From the NCBI RefSeq assembly GCF_037026685.1, contig NZ_JBANET010000004.1, positions 186,001-250,000 of the forward strand: a stretch of DNA of 64,000 bases. The letters run 5' to 3'. The position numbers were made by a program, and so were the translations under genes. The stretch comes from Orrella sp037026685. Lineage in GTDB: Bacteria; Pseudomonadota; Gammaproteobacteria; Burkholderiales; Burkholderiaceae_B. The notes under the pieces are model-generated. The model searched no databases. It saw only the letters and a list, made by a program, of their open reading frames with translations, and was not told the origin of the DNA. Positions 45,202-56,523 of the stretch are shown here, one piece after another (the first letter of the stretch is position 1; every line of letters begins with the position of its first letter).

Positions 45202-46563
45202 ATGAACACCCGCGTATTGACCGGCATCACCACCACCGGCACCCCCCACCTGGGCAACTATGTCGGCGCCATCCGCCCGGCGGTGGCCGCCAGCGCCCAG
45301 CCCGGCGTCGATGCCTTCTTTTTCCTGGCCGACTACCACGCCTTGATCAAGTGCGACGATCCGGCCCGCATCGCCCGCTCGCGCCTGGAGATCGCGGTGA
45401 CCTGGCTGGCGGCCGGGCTGGACCCGGAGAAGGTCACCTTCTATCGCCAGTCGGACATTCCCGAGATCCCCGAACTGTGCTGGCTGCTGACCTGCGTGAC
45501 CGGCAAGGGGCTGATGAACCGGGCCCACGCCTACAAGGCCTCGGTGGACCAGAACGTGGCCAAGGGAGAAGAACCCGACGACGGCGTGACCATGGGCCTG
45601 TTCTCTTATCCCGTGCTGATGGCGGCCGATATCCTGATGTTCAATGCCCACCGGGTGCCGGTCGGGCGCGACCAGATCCAGCACATCGAGATGGCGCGCG
45701 ACATCGCCCAGCGATTCAATCATCTGTACGGGCAGGGCCAGGAGCTGTTCGTGCTGCCCGAGGCGGCCATCGAGGAAGACGTGGCCACCTTGCCTGGCCT
45801 GGACGGGCGCAAGATGTCCAAGAGCTACAACAACACCATTCCTTTGCTCGAGGGCGGGGCCAAGGCCACCCGCGCGGCGATCATGCGGATCGTCACGGAT
45901 TCGCGCGAACCTGGCGAACCCAAGGACCCGGGCAGCTCGCACCTGTACACCCTGTACAAGGCCTTTGCCGCGCCCGAAGAGACCGCCTCGTTCGCCCGGG
46001 CGCTGGAAGACGGCCTGGGATGGGGAGAAGCCAAGCAGGCCTTGTTCGAGCGGATCGAGCGCGACCTGGCCCCCATGCGCGAGCGCTACGAAGCCCTGAT
46101 GGCGCGGCCCGATCAACTCGAGGAAATCCTCATGGCCGGCGCCGAGCGCGCCCGCCGCATTGCCCGCCCCCGCATGCAGGCGCTGCGCGAGGCCGTGGGC
46201 CTGCGCAGCCTGGTTGCGCCCCGCGCCGCGGCCAAGCCGGCCGCCTCGGGCAAGGCTGCCCGCCAGGCGCGCTTTGTCAGCTTCCGCGACGAGGACGGCC
46301 GCTTCCGCTTCCGCCTGCTGGCGGCCGACGGCGTCGAACTGCTGTGCTCGGTCGCCTATGACGACCCCAAGTCCGCCGGCGCGGTGCTCAAGCGCCTGCA
46401 GGGGGGAGAGGCGGCACAGCTGCAGGCCGAGGACGGGCCGCGCTTCGTGCTGCGGCTCGACGAACAGGTCGTGGCCGCCAGTCCCGCGGCCGACGACCTG
46501 GCCGCGCGCGACGCATTGCTGGCGCGCGCCCGGCAGGCCTTGGCTGCGCTGGCGGCCGGCTAG
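45202..46563 (+). CDS. trpS: Tryptophan--tRNA ligase with C-terminal extension
   Basis: A 453-residue class I aminoacyl-tRNA synthetase. The HIGH-type signature is PHLGNY (15-20) and the KMSKS loop is at 204-208; MGLFSYPVLMAADILMF and VGRDQIQHIEMARDIA are TrpS hallmarks. The usual bacterial enzyme ends near 335; here it continues through an alanine-rich linker (about 339-355) into a domain of about 45 residues (RFVSFRDEDGRFRFRLLAADG) resembling DUF1508/YegP, and a further tail. The start ATG at 45202 gives MNTRVLTGITTTGTPHLGN. The extension is discussed as a finding. Confidence 0.95.
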   Translation: MNTRVLTGITTTGTPHLGNYVGAIRPAVAASAQPGVDAFFFLADYHALIKCDDPARIARSRLEIAVTWLAAGLDPEKVTFYRQSDIPEIPELCWLLTCVTGKGLMNRAHAYKASVDQNVAKGEEPDDGVTMGLFSYPVLMAADILMFNAHRVPVGRDQIQHIEMARDIAQRFNHLYGQGQELFVLPEAAIEEDVATLPGLDGRKMSKSYNNTIPLLEGGAKATRAAIMRIVTDSREPGEPKDPGSSHLYTLYKAFAAPEETASFARALEDGLGWGEAKQALFERIERDLAPMRERYEALMARPDQLEEILMAGAERARRIARPRMQALREAVGLRSLVAPRAAAKPAASGKAARQARFVSFRDEDGRFRFRLLAADGVELLCSVAYDDPKSAGAVLKRLQGGEAAQLQAEDGPRFVLRLDEQVVAASPAADDLAARDALLARARQALAALAAG

Positions 46564-46638
46564 GCTTACGCGGCCCGGCCTGTCGTAGAATGGCCGGGAC
46601 GCCGGCCCGGCAGGCCGGCCGCCTGTACAGGACATCTA

Positions 46639-47340
46639 TTGGCCGTTTCCAGCATCGCTTTTTCGCCCAACCCCGGCACCCGAGTGCGGCAGTTGTTCGT
46701 ATTGCTGCATGATGCGGCAGGCAGCCCCGAAGGCCTGGAGGCCCTGGGCCTGGCGCTAAGGGTGGCGTTTCCCGGCGCGGCGGTCCTTATCCCGGCCGGC
46801 CCGCAAGCCTGCGACGGCGGCCGTCCGGGCCGCCAGTGGTTTTCCGAGCACGGGGTGGACGAGGCCAACCGTCCGGCACGGGTGGCGCAGGCCTTGCCCG
46901 CGTTGATCGACTACGTGCGGGCGGCGCAGCACCGCCTGAAACTGCGCGGCGCCGACACGGCCCTGGCCGGTTTCGGCCAGGGCGCGACCCTGGCGCTGGA
47001 GGCCGTGCAGGCCGAACGGCTGCTGGCCGGACGCGTATTGGCCTTCGGCGGGCGCTATGCCAGCCTGCCGGCCACTGCGCCGCGCTATACCACCATCCAT
47101 CTGTTGCACGGCGCCCAGGATGCCGTCGTGCCGGTGCGCCATGCGCAAGCCGCGCAAGACCGCCTGGCGCAGCTGCAGGGCGATGCCACGATAGACGTGG
47201 CCTGGCGCGTGGGCCATGAGTTGCATCCGGCGCTGGTGCGCCAGGCCATCGTGCGCCTGAAGACCTGCGTGCCGCTGCGCAAGTGGGCGCAGGCCCTGCA
47301 GGGCGACCCCGCTCCGCCGGCCGGCACGACCCTGCATTGA
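46639..47340 (+). CDS. YpfH-like alpha/beta-hydrolase lacking the nucleophile serine
   Basis: A 233-residue protein of the carboxylesterase/phospholipase (YpfH) family: LFVLLHDAAGSPEGL, RQWFSEHGVD, then the nucleophile elbow. The elbow reads GFGQGATLAL (111-120) where active relatives have GFSQG; residue 113 is glycine, codon GGC, one base from the serine codon AGC. The aspartate D161 (HGAQDAVVPV) and histidine H193 (GHELHP) remain. The start is TTG with AGGA upstream. It is either catalytically dead or uses another residue. It follows trpS by 75 bp. Confidence 0.8.
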   Translation: MAVSSIAFSPNPGTRVRQLFVLLHDAAGSPEGLEALGLALRVAFPGAAVLIPAGPQACDGGRPGRQWFSEHGVDEANRPARVAQALPALIDYVRAAQHRLKLRGADTALAGFGQGATLALEAVQAERLLAGRVLAFGGRYASLPATAPRYTTIHLLHGAQDAVVPVRHAQAAQDRLAQLQGDATIDVAWRVGHELHPALVRQAIVRLKTCVPLRKWAQALQGDPAPPAGTTLH

Positions 47341-47413
47341 GCCGCGCCGGCCCGGCAGCGTGAGCCGCCGGGCCGATGGCCGGCCTTGGGCAGGCCAGCC
47401 GCCGCGCCCAGGG

Positions 47414-49789
<2,376 letters not shown>

Positions 49790-49959
49790 CGTTGCGGGCA
49801 AGGAAAACGGGAAAACCAAGCGCAGGATTGTGCCATAAGGCTGCCGGCGCCCGGCCCGTGCACCTGGCGGGCGGGCAGGACAAAAATGCCCCGGCCAGGC
49901 TCGCCCGGCCGGCGCGCCGCGGGCGCCGGCGCTGTATGATGCGTGGGAGGCCTTCTTCC

Positions 49960-52056
49960 ATGCTCGATACGGAAATCTCCGAACTTTTCTCGCCCGATGG
50001 CCCGCTGGCCGCCGCCTCGCCGTCCTACCGCGTGCGCACCCCGCAGATCGAACTGGCGCAGGCCATCGCCCGCACCCTGTCGCGGCGCGGCACCCTGGTG
50101 GCCGAGGCCGGCACCGGCATCGGCAAGACCTGGGCCTACCTGGTGCCGGCCTTTCTGGGCGGCGGCAAGGTGCTGATCTCCACCGGCACGCGCGCCCTGC
50201 AGGACCAGCTGTTCGGGCGCGACCTGCCGCGCGTGCGCGCGGCGCTGTCGGTGCCCGTGACGGCGGCCCTGCTCAAGGGGCGCGGCAACTACGTCTGCCA
50301 CTACCACCTGGAGCGGCTGCGCGAGGACGAGCGGGCGCTCAAGTCGCGCAGCGAGATCGGGCAGCTGCGCAAGATCGAGCTGTTCGCCCGGGAGTCCCGT
50401 ACCGGCGACCGTGCCGACCTGGCCGGCGTGCCCGAAGAGGCCGACATCTGGCAGCGTGTCACCTCCACGCGCGAGAACTGCCTGGGGCAGGATTGCCCGC
50501 GGGTACGCGACTGCTTCGTGCTCAAGGCCCGGCGCCAGGCGCAGGAGGCCGACGTGGTGGTGGTCAACCACGCGCTGTTCCTGGCCGACCTGATGCTGCG
50601 CGAAGAGGGCGTCACCGACCTGCTGCCGCAGGCCGACACGGTCATTTTCGACGAAGCGCATCAATTGCCAGACACCGCCACCCGCTTCCTGGGCACTTCG
50701 GTTTCCACCCACCAGCTGCTGGACCTGGCCCGCAACGCCGAAGCCGCCGGGCTGGCGCATGCGCGCGAGGCCTGCAACTGGGCCGACGCCTCGCGCCGGC
50801 TGGAGACCGCGGCGCGCGAATTGCGCCTGGCGTGCGCGCCGATAGAACGGATGCCCGGGCGCAAGCTGACTTTCGAAGCCCTGGCTCAGGGCGGGTTGCA
50901 GGCCGTCGAAGGCGCGCTGCAAGACGTGCAGCAGGCGCTCGATGCCTTGCAGCAAGCCCTGGCCGCCTCGGCCGAGCGCCATCCGGATATCCTGGCCGCG
51001 GCGCGCGGCGCCGGCGAACTGCTGCAGCGCGTGCAGCGCTGGCGCCAGCCCCAGGCCGAGCCCGCGCCGGTGGCGGTGCCGCCGGCCAGCCTTGCCGATC
51101 CAACGCAGCCCGGGCAGGCCGGCCTGGCCGCGCGCGAGTCGGTGGCGGCGGCCGCGTTGGCCGAGGGCGCCGCCGTGCGCTGGATAGAGATGAGCGCGCA
51201 CCACCTGCGGCTGCACGCCGCGCCCTTGTCGGTGGCGCAGGCCTTCTCGCGCCTGCGTCCGGCGGGCCAGGCCTGGGTGCTGACCTCGGCAACGCTATCG
51301 GTGCACAACGACTTCTATCACTTCACTTCGCAGCTGGGGCTGACCGACGCCCAGGCCATGCGCTGGGAATCGCCGTTCTCCTATGCCGAGCAGGGCTTGC
51401 TGTTCGTGCCGCGCGATCTGCCGCTGCCCCAGTCGCCGCAGTTCGCCGAGCGCTTCGTGGCGCAGCTGCTGCCCTTGATCGAGGCCAGTCCGGGCGGCGC
51501 GCTGGTGCTGTGCACCACGCTGCGGGCGGTCGAGCGGGTGGCCGAGCTGCTGCAAGAGGCATTCGAGGCGCGCGGCTGGAACTGGCCGCTGCTGCGCCAG
51601 GGGCAGGCGCCGCGGCGCGAGTTGCTCGAGCAGTTCCGCAAGCTGGAGCATCCGGTGCTGGTGGGCAGCGCCAGCTTCTGGGAAGGCATAGACCTGCCCG
51701 GCGATGCGCTCACGCTGGTGGCCATCGACAAGCTGCCTTTCGCACCCCCCGACGACCCGGTCATCGAGGCGCGCATCCGCGCCTGCCGTGAACGCGGCGG
51801 CAACCCCTTTGCCGAATACCAGCTGCCCGAAGCGGCCATCGCCCTGAAGCAGGGCGCCGGGCGCTTGATCCGGACCGAATCGGATTGGGGCGTGCTGATG
51901 GTGGGCGACACGCGCCTGGTGGACAAGCCCTATGGCAAGCAGCTCTGGCGCGGGCTGCCGCCCTTTGCTCGCACCCGCGAGCAGGCCGAGGCGCTGGCGT
52001 TCTATGCGCGGCGGACCGCGACCGGCGTGTCCCAGGCCGAGCAGGCCGCTAGTTGA
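49960..52056 (+). CDS. ATP-dependent DNA helicase, DinG/YoaA family
   Basis: A 698-residue XPD-like helicase. Walker A EAGTGIGKTW is at 49-58; cysteines likely to bind an iron-sulfur cluster are in GNYVC, NCLGQDC and VRDC (about 108-185); the DEAH box is in DTVIFDEAHQLPD; and the C-terminal GSASFWEGIDLPGDAL and QGAGRLIR are motifs V and VI. YoaA in E. coli assists DNA repair and replication restart. The ATG at 49960 has GGGAGG eight bases upstream, better than ATGs at 49936/49939. Its last 8 bases overlap the convergent bamD. Confidence 0.93.
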   Translation: MLDTEISELFSPDGPLAAASPSYRVRTPQIELAQAIARTLSRRGTLVAEAGTGIGKTWAYLVPAFLGGGKVLISTGTRALQDQLFGRDLPRVRAALSVPVTAALLKGRGNYVCHYHLERLREDERALKSRSEIGQLRKIELFARESRTGDRADLAGVPEEADIWQRVTSTRENCLGQDCPRVRDCFVLKARRQAQEADVVVVNHALFLADLMLREEGVTDLLPQADTVIFDEAHQLPDTATRFLGTSVSTHQLLDLARNAEAAGLAHAREACNWADASRRLETAARELRLACAPIERMPGRKLTFEALAQGGLQAVEGALQDVQQALDALQQALAASAERHPDILAAARGAGELLQRVQRWRQPQAEPAPVAVPPASLADPTQPGQAGLAARESVAAAALAEGAAVRWIEMSAHHLRLHAAPLSVAQAFSRLRPAGQAWVLTSATLSVHNDFYHFTSQLGLTDAQAMRWESPFSYAEQGLLFVPRDLPLPQSPQFAERFVAQLLPLIEASPGGALVLCTTLRAVERVAELLQEAFEARGWNWPLLRQGQAPRRELLEQFRKLEHPVLVGSASFWEGIDLPGDALTLVAIDKLPFAPPDDPVIEARIRACRERGGNPFAEYQLPEAAIALKQGAGRLIRTESDWGVLMVGDTRLVDKPYGKQLWRGLPPFARTREQAEALAFYARRTATGVSQAEQAAS

Positions 52057-52897
52057 ACCAGCCGAACGGGTCGTACCAGGCCGACGGGCCCTTGTAGCCC
52101 TCGGCCACGAACCGGCTGTTGGGGTAGTTGGCTTGCAGCACCCGGCGGGCGTCGTCGCGCAGGTCGGTCATGCCCAGCCTGTCGTAGGCCAGGGTCAGGA
52201 TGTAGAGCGCCTCTTCGGCGGCCGGCGCGCCCTCGAAGTCGGTGATGACCGTCTGGGCGCGGTTGATGGCGGCCACGTAGGCGTCGCGCTGGTAGTAGTA
52301 GCGCGCCACGTGCACTTCGTTCATGGCGATGGTGTTGACCAGCCAGGTCAGGCGCGCCCGCGCATCGTCGGCGTAGCGGCTGTCGGGATAGCGCTGCAGC
52401 AGTTCGTTGAAGGCGTCGTAGGATTGGCGCAGGCCCTTGGGGTCGCGCTCGGCCGGGTCCTGGCGGGTGACGCTGGACATGAAGGCGCTGGGCGGCGTGA
52501 AGTTGACCAGCCCCTTCAGGTAGAGCATGTAGTCGTTGCCGGGGTGGTTGGGGTATTGCTGCTGGAAGCGTGCGATCGCGGCCAGCGCCTGCTCGGGCTC
52601 GTTGTCGCGCCAGTTGACGTAGGCCAGGTCCACCAGGGCCTGCTGGGCATAGACGCCGAAGGGATAGCGCGCCTCGACCGAGGTGAGCCGGGTGCGGGCG
52701 GCGGACCAGTTGCCGGCGCTGATCTCGGCCTTGGCATCCTGATAGAGCTGTTCGGCCGTCCAGTTCGCGGTCTCGTCGTAATCGGCGCTGCGCGTGCCGC
52801 AAGCGGCCATCAGCAGGCAGAGCGCGGCGACGAGCAGCACCCGCAGGGCCGATCCCGCGGTCGGGGCGGAAATTGCGGGGACAGAAGAGTGGCGCAT
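52049..52897 (-). CDS. bamD: Outer membrane protein assembly factor BamD
   Basis: A 282-residue lipoprotein essential for beta-barrel insertion with BamA. A lipoprotein signal peptide with the lipobox MAAC (acylated C33) precedes TPR repeats: YQDAKAEISAGNWSAARTRL, then VEARYPFGVYAQQALVDLAY, LLQRYPDSRYADDAR and ANYPNSRFV. It ends WYDPFGWFN. Convergent overlap of 8 bp with the helicase gene and divergent from rluD, a neighbour arrangement known from other proteobacteria. Confidence 0.95.
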   Translation of the reverse strand: MRHSSVPAISAPTAGSALRVLLVAALCLLMAACGTRSADYDETANWTAEQLYQDAKAEISAGNWSAARTRLTSVEARYPFGVYAQQALVDLAYVNWRDNEPEQALAAIARFQQQYPNHPGNDYMLYLKGLVNFTPPSAFMSSVTRQDPAERDPKGLRQSYDAFNELLQRYPDSRYADDARARLTWLVNTIAMNEVHVARYYYQRDAYVAAINRAQTVITDFEGAPAAEEALYILTLAYDRLGMTDLRDDARRVLQANYPNSRFVAEGYKGPSAWYDPFGWFN

Positions 52898-52950
52898 CAG
52901 ACTGGTTTCCTTGGTGTTAGCATGCCAAGCCGATTATATGATTTGTGCCC

Positions 52951-53910
52951 ATGCTCCACACAGCCGATTCCGCGCAGGGGTTTTCCGACGACGAGCCGCA
53001 GGTCCTGACCGTTCCGCCCCAGGCGCGCGCCGACCGGCTCGACAAGGTGCTGGCGGCCCTGCTTCCCGAGCATTCGCGCAGCCGCCTGCAGGGCTGGATA
53101 GAGGCCGGCCACGTGCTGGTCGATGGCCGCCCCGGCAAGGTCAGGCAGGCGGTCGGGCCCGGCGCGGTACTGACGGTGTTCGAGCAGCCCGCCCCCGAGG
53201 CCGGGGCCTTCGTGCCCGAGCCCGTGCCCTTCGAGGTGCTGGGCGAAAGCCCCGACTGGATCGTGGTGGACAAGCCGGCCGGGCTGGTGACCCACCCGGG
53301 GGCCGGCAATTGGCGCGGCACGCTGCTCAATGGGCTGCTGTACCGCTATCCCGAGCTTGCCCAGGTCGCGCGCGCGGGCATCGTGCATCGCCTGGACAAG
53401 GAAACCTCCGGCCTGCTGGTGGTGGCGCGCAACGAGAAGGCCCAGACCCACCTGGTGCGCCAGCTTCAGGCCCGCACCGTCAGCCGGCGCTACCTGGCCC
53501 TGGCGCAGGGCAGGCCGCCCGAGGCCGGCACGGTCGACCGGCCGGTGGGGCGTGATGCCCGCATCCCCGTGCGCATGAGCGTGGACCGGCCGCTCGCGCC
53601 CAAGCCGGCCGTCACGCACTATGCCTGCCTGCGCCGCGGGGTGGTCCAAGGCCAGCCGGTGGCCGAGGTCGAATGCCGCCTGGAGACCGGCCGCACGCAC
53701 CAGATCCGCGTGCACATGGCCGGCATCGGGCACCCCCTGCTGGGCGACGAGCTGTATGGCGGCAAGGCGCTGGGCGGGGCGGGGCGGCAGATGCTGCACG
53801 CGCGCCGGCTGGCTTTCGAGGATCCCGGCGGCGGGCCGCCCGTCTCGTTCGAGGCCCCGGTGCCGGACGACATCCGGCAAGTGATGGAGCAGATCGCATG
53901 GCAGAGCTAG
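52951..53910 (+). CDS. rluD: 23S rRNA pseudouridine synthase RluD
   Basis: A 319-residue pseudouridine synthase that in E. coli modifies U1911, U1915 and U1917 of helix 69. An S4 RNA-binding domain lies at about 27-85 (DRLDKVLAALLPEHSRSRLQ), and the catalytic aspartate is D149 in VHRLDKETSGLLVVAR. C-terminal ETGRTHQIRVHMAGIGHPLLGD is typical. The ATG at 52951 is taken; a GTG at 52945 would add two residues. Overlaps pgeF by 13 bp. Confidence 0.94.
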   Translation: MLHTADSAQGFSDDEPQVLTVPPQARADRLDKVLAALLPEHSRSRLQGWIEAGHVLVDGRPGKVRQAVGPGAVLTVFEQPAPEAGAFVPEPVPFEVLGESPDWIVVDKPAGLVTHPGAGNWRGTLLNGLLYRYPELAQVARAGIVHRLDKETSGLLVVARNEKAQTHLVRQLQARTVSRRYLALAQGRPPEAGTVDRPVGRDARIPVRMSVDRPLAPKPAVTHYACLRRGVVQGQPVAEVECRLETGRTHQIRVHMAGIGHPLLGDELYGGKALGGAGRQMLHARRLAFEDPGGGPPVSFEAPVPDDIRQVMEQIAWQS

Positions 53911-54689
53911 TTTCCGCCGCCCGGCAGCAGGCCCTGGCCCGGCTCGATCCGGTATCCGGCCCCGACTGGCCCGGGGTGCGCAGCTTTTGCACCACCCGGG
54001 CGGGCGGCGTCAGCCAGGGGCCCTATGCCAGCCTGAACCTGGGCGTGAAGGCTGGCGACGATCCCGGCGCGGTGGCCGAGAACCGCCGGCGCCTGCGCCA
54101 GGCGCTGCCCGGCGAGCCGCTATGGCTTGCGCAGGTGCATGGGGCGCGCGTGCTCGATGCCGACGGTCCCATCGAGGACCGGCAGGCCGATGCCGCCGTC
54201 ACGGCCGTGCCGGACCGGGTGCTGGCCGTCATGTCCGCCGATTGCCTGCCCGTGGTGATCTGCGATGCGCAGGCGCGCGTGCTGGGCGCTGCCCATGCCG
54301 GCTGGCGCGGCCTGGCGGCGGGCGTGCTGGAGAACACCGTGGCGGCCTTGCGCCGGCGACAGCCCGGTGCGCAGCACTGGCGGGCCTGGGTAGGCCCGGG
54401 CATCGGCCCGCAGGCTTTCGAGGTGGGCGAGGAGGTGCGCCAGGCCTTTCTCGACACGCAGGCGCAGGCCGAGGCGGCGTTCTTTCCCGCGCGCGCGCCG
54501 GGCAAGTGGTGGGCCGACCTGTATGCGCTGGCGCGCATGCGGCTGGCGGCCGCCGGGGTCCAGGAAATCCACATCGCCCAGCGCTGCACCGCCAGCGAGC
54601 CGCAGGTCTTTTTCTCGCACCGCCGCGACCGCGGCGTGACCGGCCGGCAGGCGGTGCTGGCCTGGCTCACCGGCACGGGTGCGGGTTAG
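53898..54689 (+). CDS. pgeF: Peptidoglycan editing factor / multicopper-oxidase-like YfiH family
   Basis: A 263-residue protein of the YfiH (Cu-oxidase_4) family. SADCLPVVICD, AAHAGWRGLAAGVLENT and VGPGIGPQAFEVGEEV carry the conserved cysteine and histidine metal-site residues. Members were called polyphenol oxidases or purine nucleoside phosphorylases, and in E. coli the protein corrects peptidoglycan composition. Overlaps rluD by 13 bp, the same coupling seen in many genomes. Confidence 0.92.
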   Translation: MAELVSAARQQALARLDPVSGPDWPGVRSFCTTRAGGVSQGPYASLNLGVKAGDDPGAVAENRRRLRQALPGEPLWLAQVHGARVLDADGPIEDRQADAAVTAVPDRVLAVMSADCLPVVICDAQARVLGAAHAGWRGLAAGVLENTVAALRRRQPGAQHWRAWVGPGIGPQAFEVGEEVRQAFLDTQAQAEAAFFPARAPGKWWADLYALARMRLAAAGVQEIHIAQRCTASEPQVFFSHRRDRGVTGRQAVLAWLTGTGAG

Positions 54690-54694
54690 CCCTG

Positions 54695-54741
54695 AAGGCT
54701 GCGGATTGACAGCGCCAAGGCTGCGATGCACCATGCCTTGG
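54695..54741 (+). promoter_or_regulatory. Candidate phaC promoter with direct and inverted repeats
   Basis: TTGACA (54706-54711), 17 bp, then CACCAT as a weak -10. Direct repeats AAGGCTGCG (54695-54703 and 54717-54725) lie 22 bp apart, and an inverted repeat CCAAGGC/GCCTTGG (54715-54721, 54735-54741) brackets the -10. Predicted by eye. Confidence 0.4.
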
Positions 54742-54806
54742 GAGACAAGGCGCGCAAAGGCGGCGCGCTTTTCCCAGCCCAGCAAGCCGCATAACAAGGT
54801 GTTGTC

Positions 54807-56432
54807 GTGAAAGCCCCGTATCCTGCCGCATGGACGGCCAGCGCCGTGGCGCCGCAGGCCCTGGCCGAGATCCAGGCCGAGTTTTCCCGCGAATGGAGCC
54901 GCGTGGTCGCCGAGGCGGGCAGGCAGGCCCTCACGCCCCCCGCCGACCGCCGCTTCCAGGGCGAGGCCTGGGCCGGCAGCCCGCAGCACCTGCTCATGGC
55001 GCACCTGTACCTGGTCGCCGCCCGTTCGCTTGCGCGGCTGGTCGATGCCGCAGACGTGCCGGCCGCGCTGCGCGAACGCCTGCGCTTTTCGGTGATGCAA
55101 TGGATCGACGCCATGGCGCCGTCCAACTTCCTGGCTTTTAATCCCGAGGCCCAGCAAAGGCTGGTGCAGTCCAGCGGCGAGGTGCTGCAGGCGGGGATCG
55201 AGAACCTGCTGCGCGACCTGCGGCGCGGCCGCATCCTGCAGTCGGACGAGTCCCGCTTCGAAGTGGGCGTGAACCTGGCCGTCACCCCGGGCAGCGTGGT
55301 CTACGAGAACCCGCTGTTCCAGCTGATCCAGTACGAGCCGGCCACGCCGACGGTGCATGCGCGTCCGCTGGTCATGGTTCCGCCGTGCATCAACAAGTAC
55401 TACATCCTGGACCTGCAGCCCGAGAACTCCTTCGTGCGCCATGCCGTCGGGCAGGGCTTTACCGTCTTCATGATCTCGTGGCGCAACCCCTTGCCTGGCG
55501 ACAAGGACGGGGTGGACCGCGCGACCTGGGACGACTATATCGACCACGCGGTGCTGCGTGCGCTCGATGTGGCCAGCGAGATCTGCGGCCAGCCGCAGGT
55601 CAACGCGCTGGGCTTTTGCGTGGGCGGCACCATGCTGGCCTCGGCGCTGGCGCTGGCGCACGCACGCGGACGCCGGCCGGTGGCCGCGCTCACGCTGCTG
55701 ACCGCCATGCTGGATTTCCGCCAGACCGGCGTGCTGGATGTGTTCGTGGACGAGGCCCACGCGGCGCTGCGCGACCAGCTGCTGGGCGCCGGCGGGCTGA
55801 TGTCCGCGCTGGAGCTGGCCAACACCTTTGCCTTCCTGCGGCCCAACGAGCTGGTCTGGAACTACGTGGTGGGCAATTACCTGAAGGGCGAGACGCCTCC
55901 GCCGTTCGACCTGCTGTACTGGAACGCCGACAGCACCAACCTGCCGGGCCCGTTCTTCGCCTGGTATTTCCGCAATACCTACCTGGAGAACAACCTGCAG
56001 CAGCCGGGCCGCATCAAGGTCGGCGGCGTGCCGCTGGACCTGACGCGGCTGGACATGCCGGCCTACCTGTTCGGCTCGCGCGAGGACCATATCGTGCCCT
56101 GGACCACCGCCTACGCCTCGAGCGCCGTGCTGCGCGGGCCCTGCCGCTTCGTGCTGGGCGCCTCGGGGCACGTGGCGGGGGTGATCAATCCGCCTGCGCG
56201 CGGGCGGCGCAGCCATTGGGTCTGGCCCGGGCAGGCGCGGCGCCTGCCCGGCGACCCGCATGCCTGGCTGGCGCAGGCGCAGGAGCAGCCGGGCAGTTGG
56301 TGGAACGACTGGTCGCAGTGGCTGGCCGCCCATTCGGGCCGCAGGCTGCGCAAGCACAGGACGCCGGGCAGCGCCCGCTATCCGGCGATCGAGGCGGCGC
56401 CAGGCCGCTACGTGAAAGTGCGGGCGGTCTGA
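54807..56432 (+). CDS. phaC: Class I poly(3-hydroxyalkanoate) synthase
   Basis: A 541-residue polymerase making polyhydroxybutyrate from 3-hydroxybutyryl-CoA. The nucleophile is C271 in the lipase-like box GFCVGGT. The catalytic aspartate is in SREDHIVPW and the histidine in GASGHVAGVINPP. VVPPCINKYYILDLQPENS-type segment (here MVPPCINKYYILDL) is typical of class I. The start is GTG at 54807 with AAGG upstream. It is slightly shorter at the N-terminus than the Cupriavidus enzyme. Followed by phaB and phaR. Confidence 0.96.
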   Translation: MKAPYPAAWTASAVAPQALAEIQAEFSREWSRVVAEAGRQALTPPADRRFQGEAWAGSPQHLLMAHLYLVAARSLARLVDAADVPAALRERLRFSVMQWIDAMAPSNFLAFNPEAQQRLVQSSGEVLQAGIENLLRDLRRGRILQSDESRFEVGVNLAVTPGSVVYENPLFQLIQYEPATPTVHARPLVMVPPCINKYYILDLQPENSFVRHAVGQGFTVFMISWRNPLPGDKDGVDRATWDDYIDHAVLRALDVASEICGQPQVNALGFCVGGTMLASALALAHARGRRPVAALTLLTAMLDFRQTGVLDVFVDEAHAALRDQLLGAGGLMSALELANTFAFLRPNELVWNYVVGNYLKGETPPPFDLLYWNADSTNLPGPFFAWYFRNTYLENNLQQPGRIKVGGVPLDLTRLDMPAYLFGSREDHIVPWTTAYASSAVLRGPCRFVLGASGHVAGVINPPARGRRSHWVWPGQARRLPGDPHAWLAQAQEQPGSWWNDWSQWLAAHSGRRLRKHRTPGSARYPAIEAAPGRYVKVRAV

Positions 56433-56523
56433 CGGACCGGTTGCACTCTGGTATGGTTGACACATTTACCGGCCGGCCTGGTCTTCAAGCCGCGCGGCGC
56501 ATTCGAACGGGAGACAGACAGGT

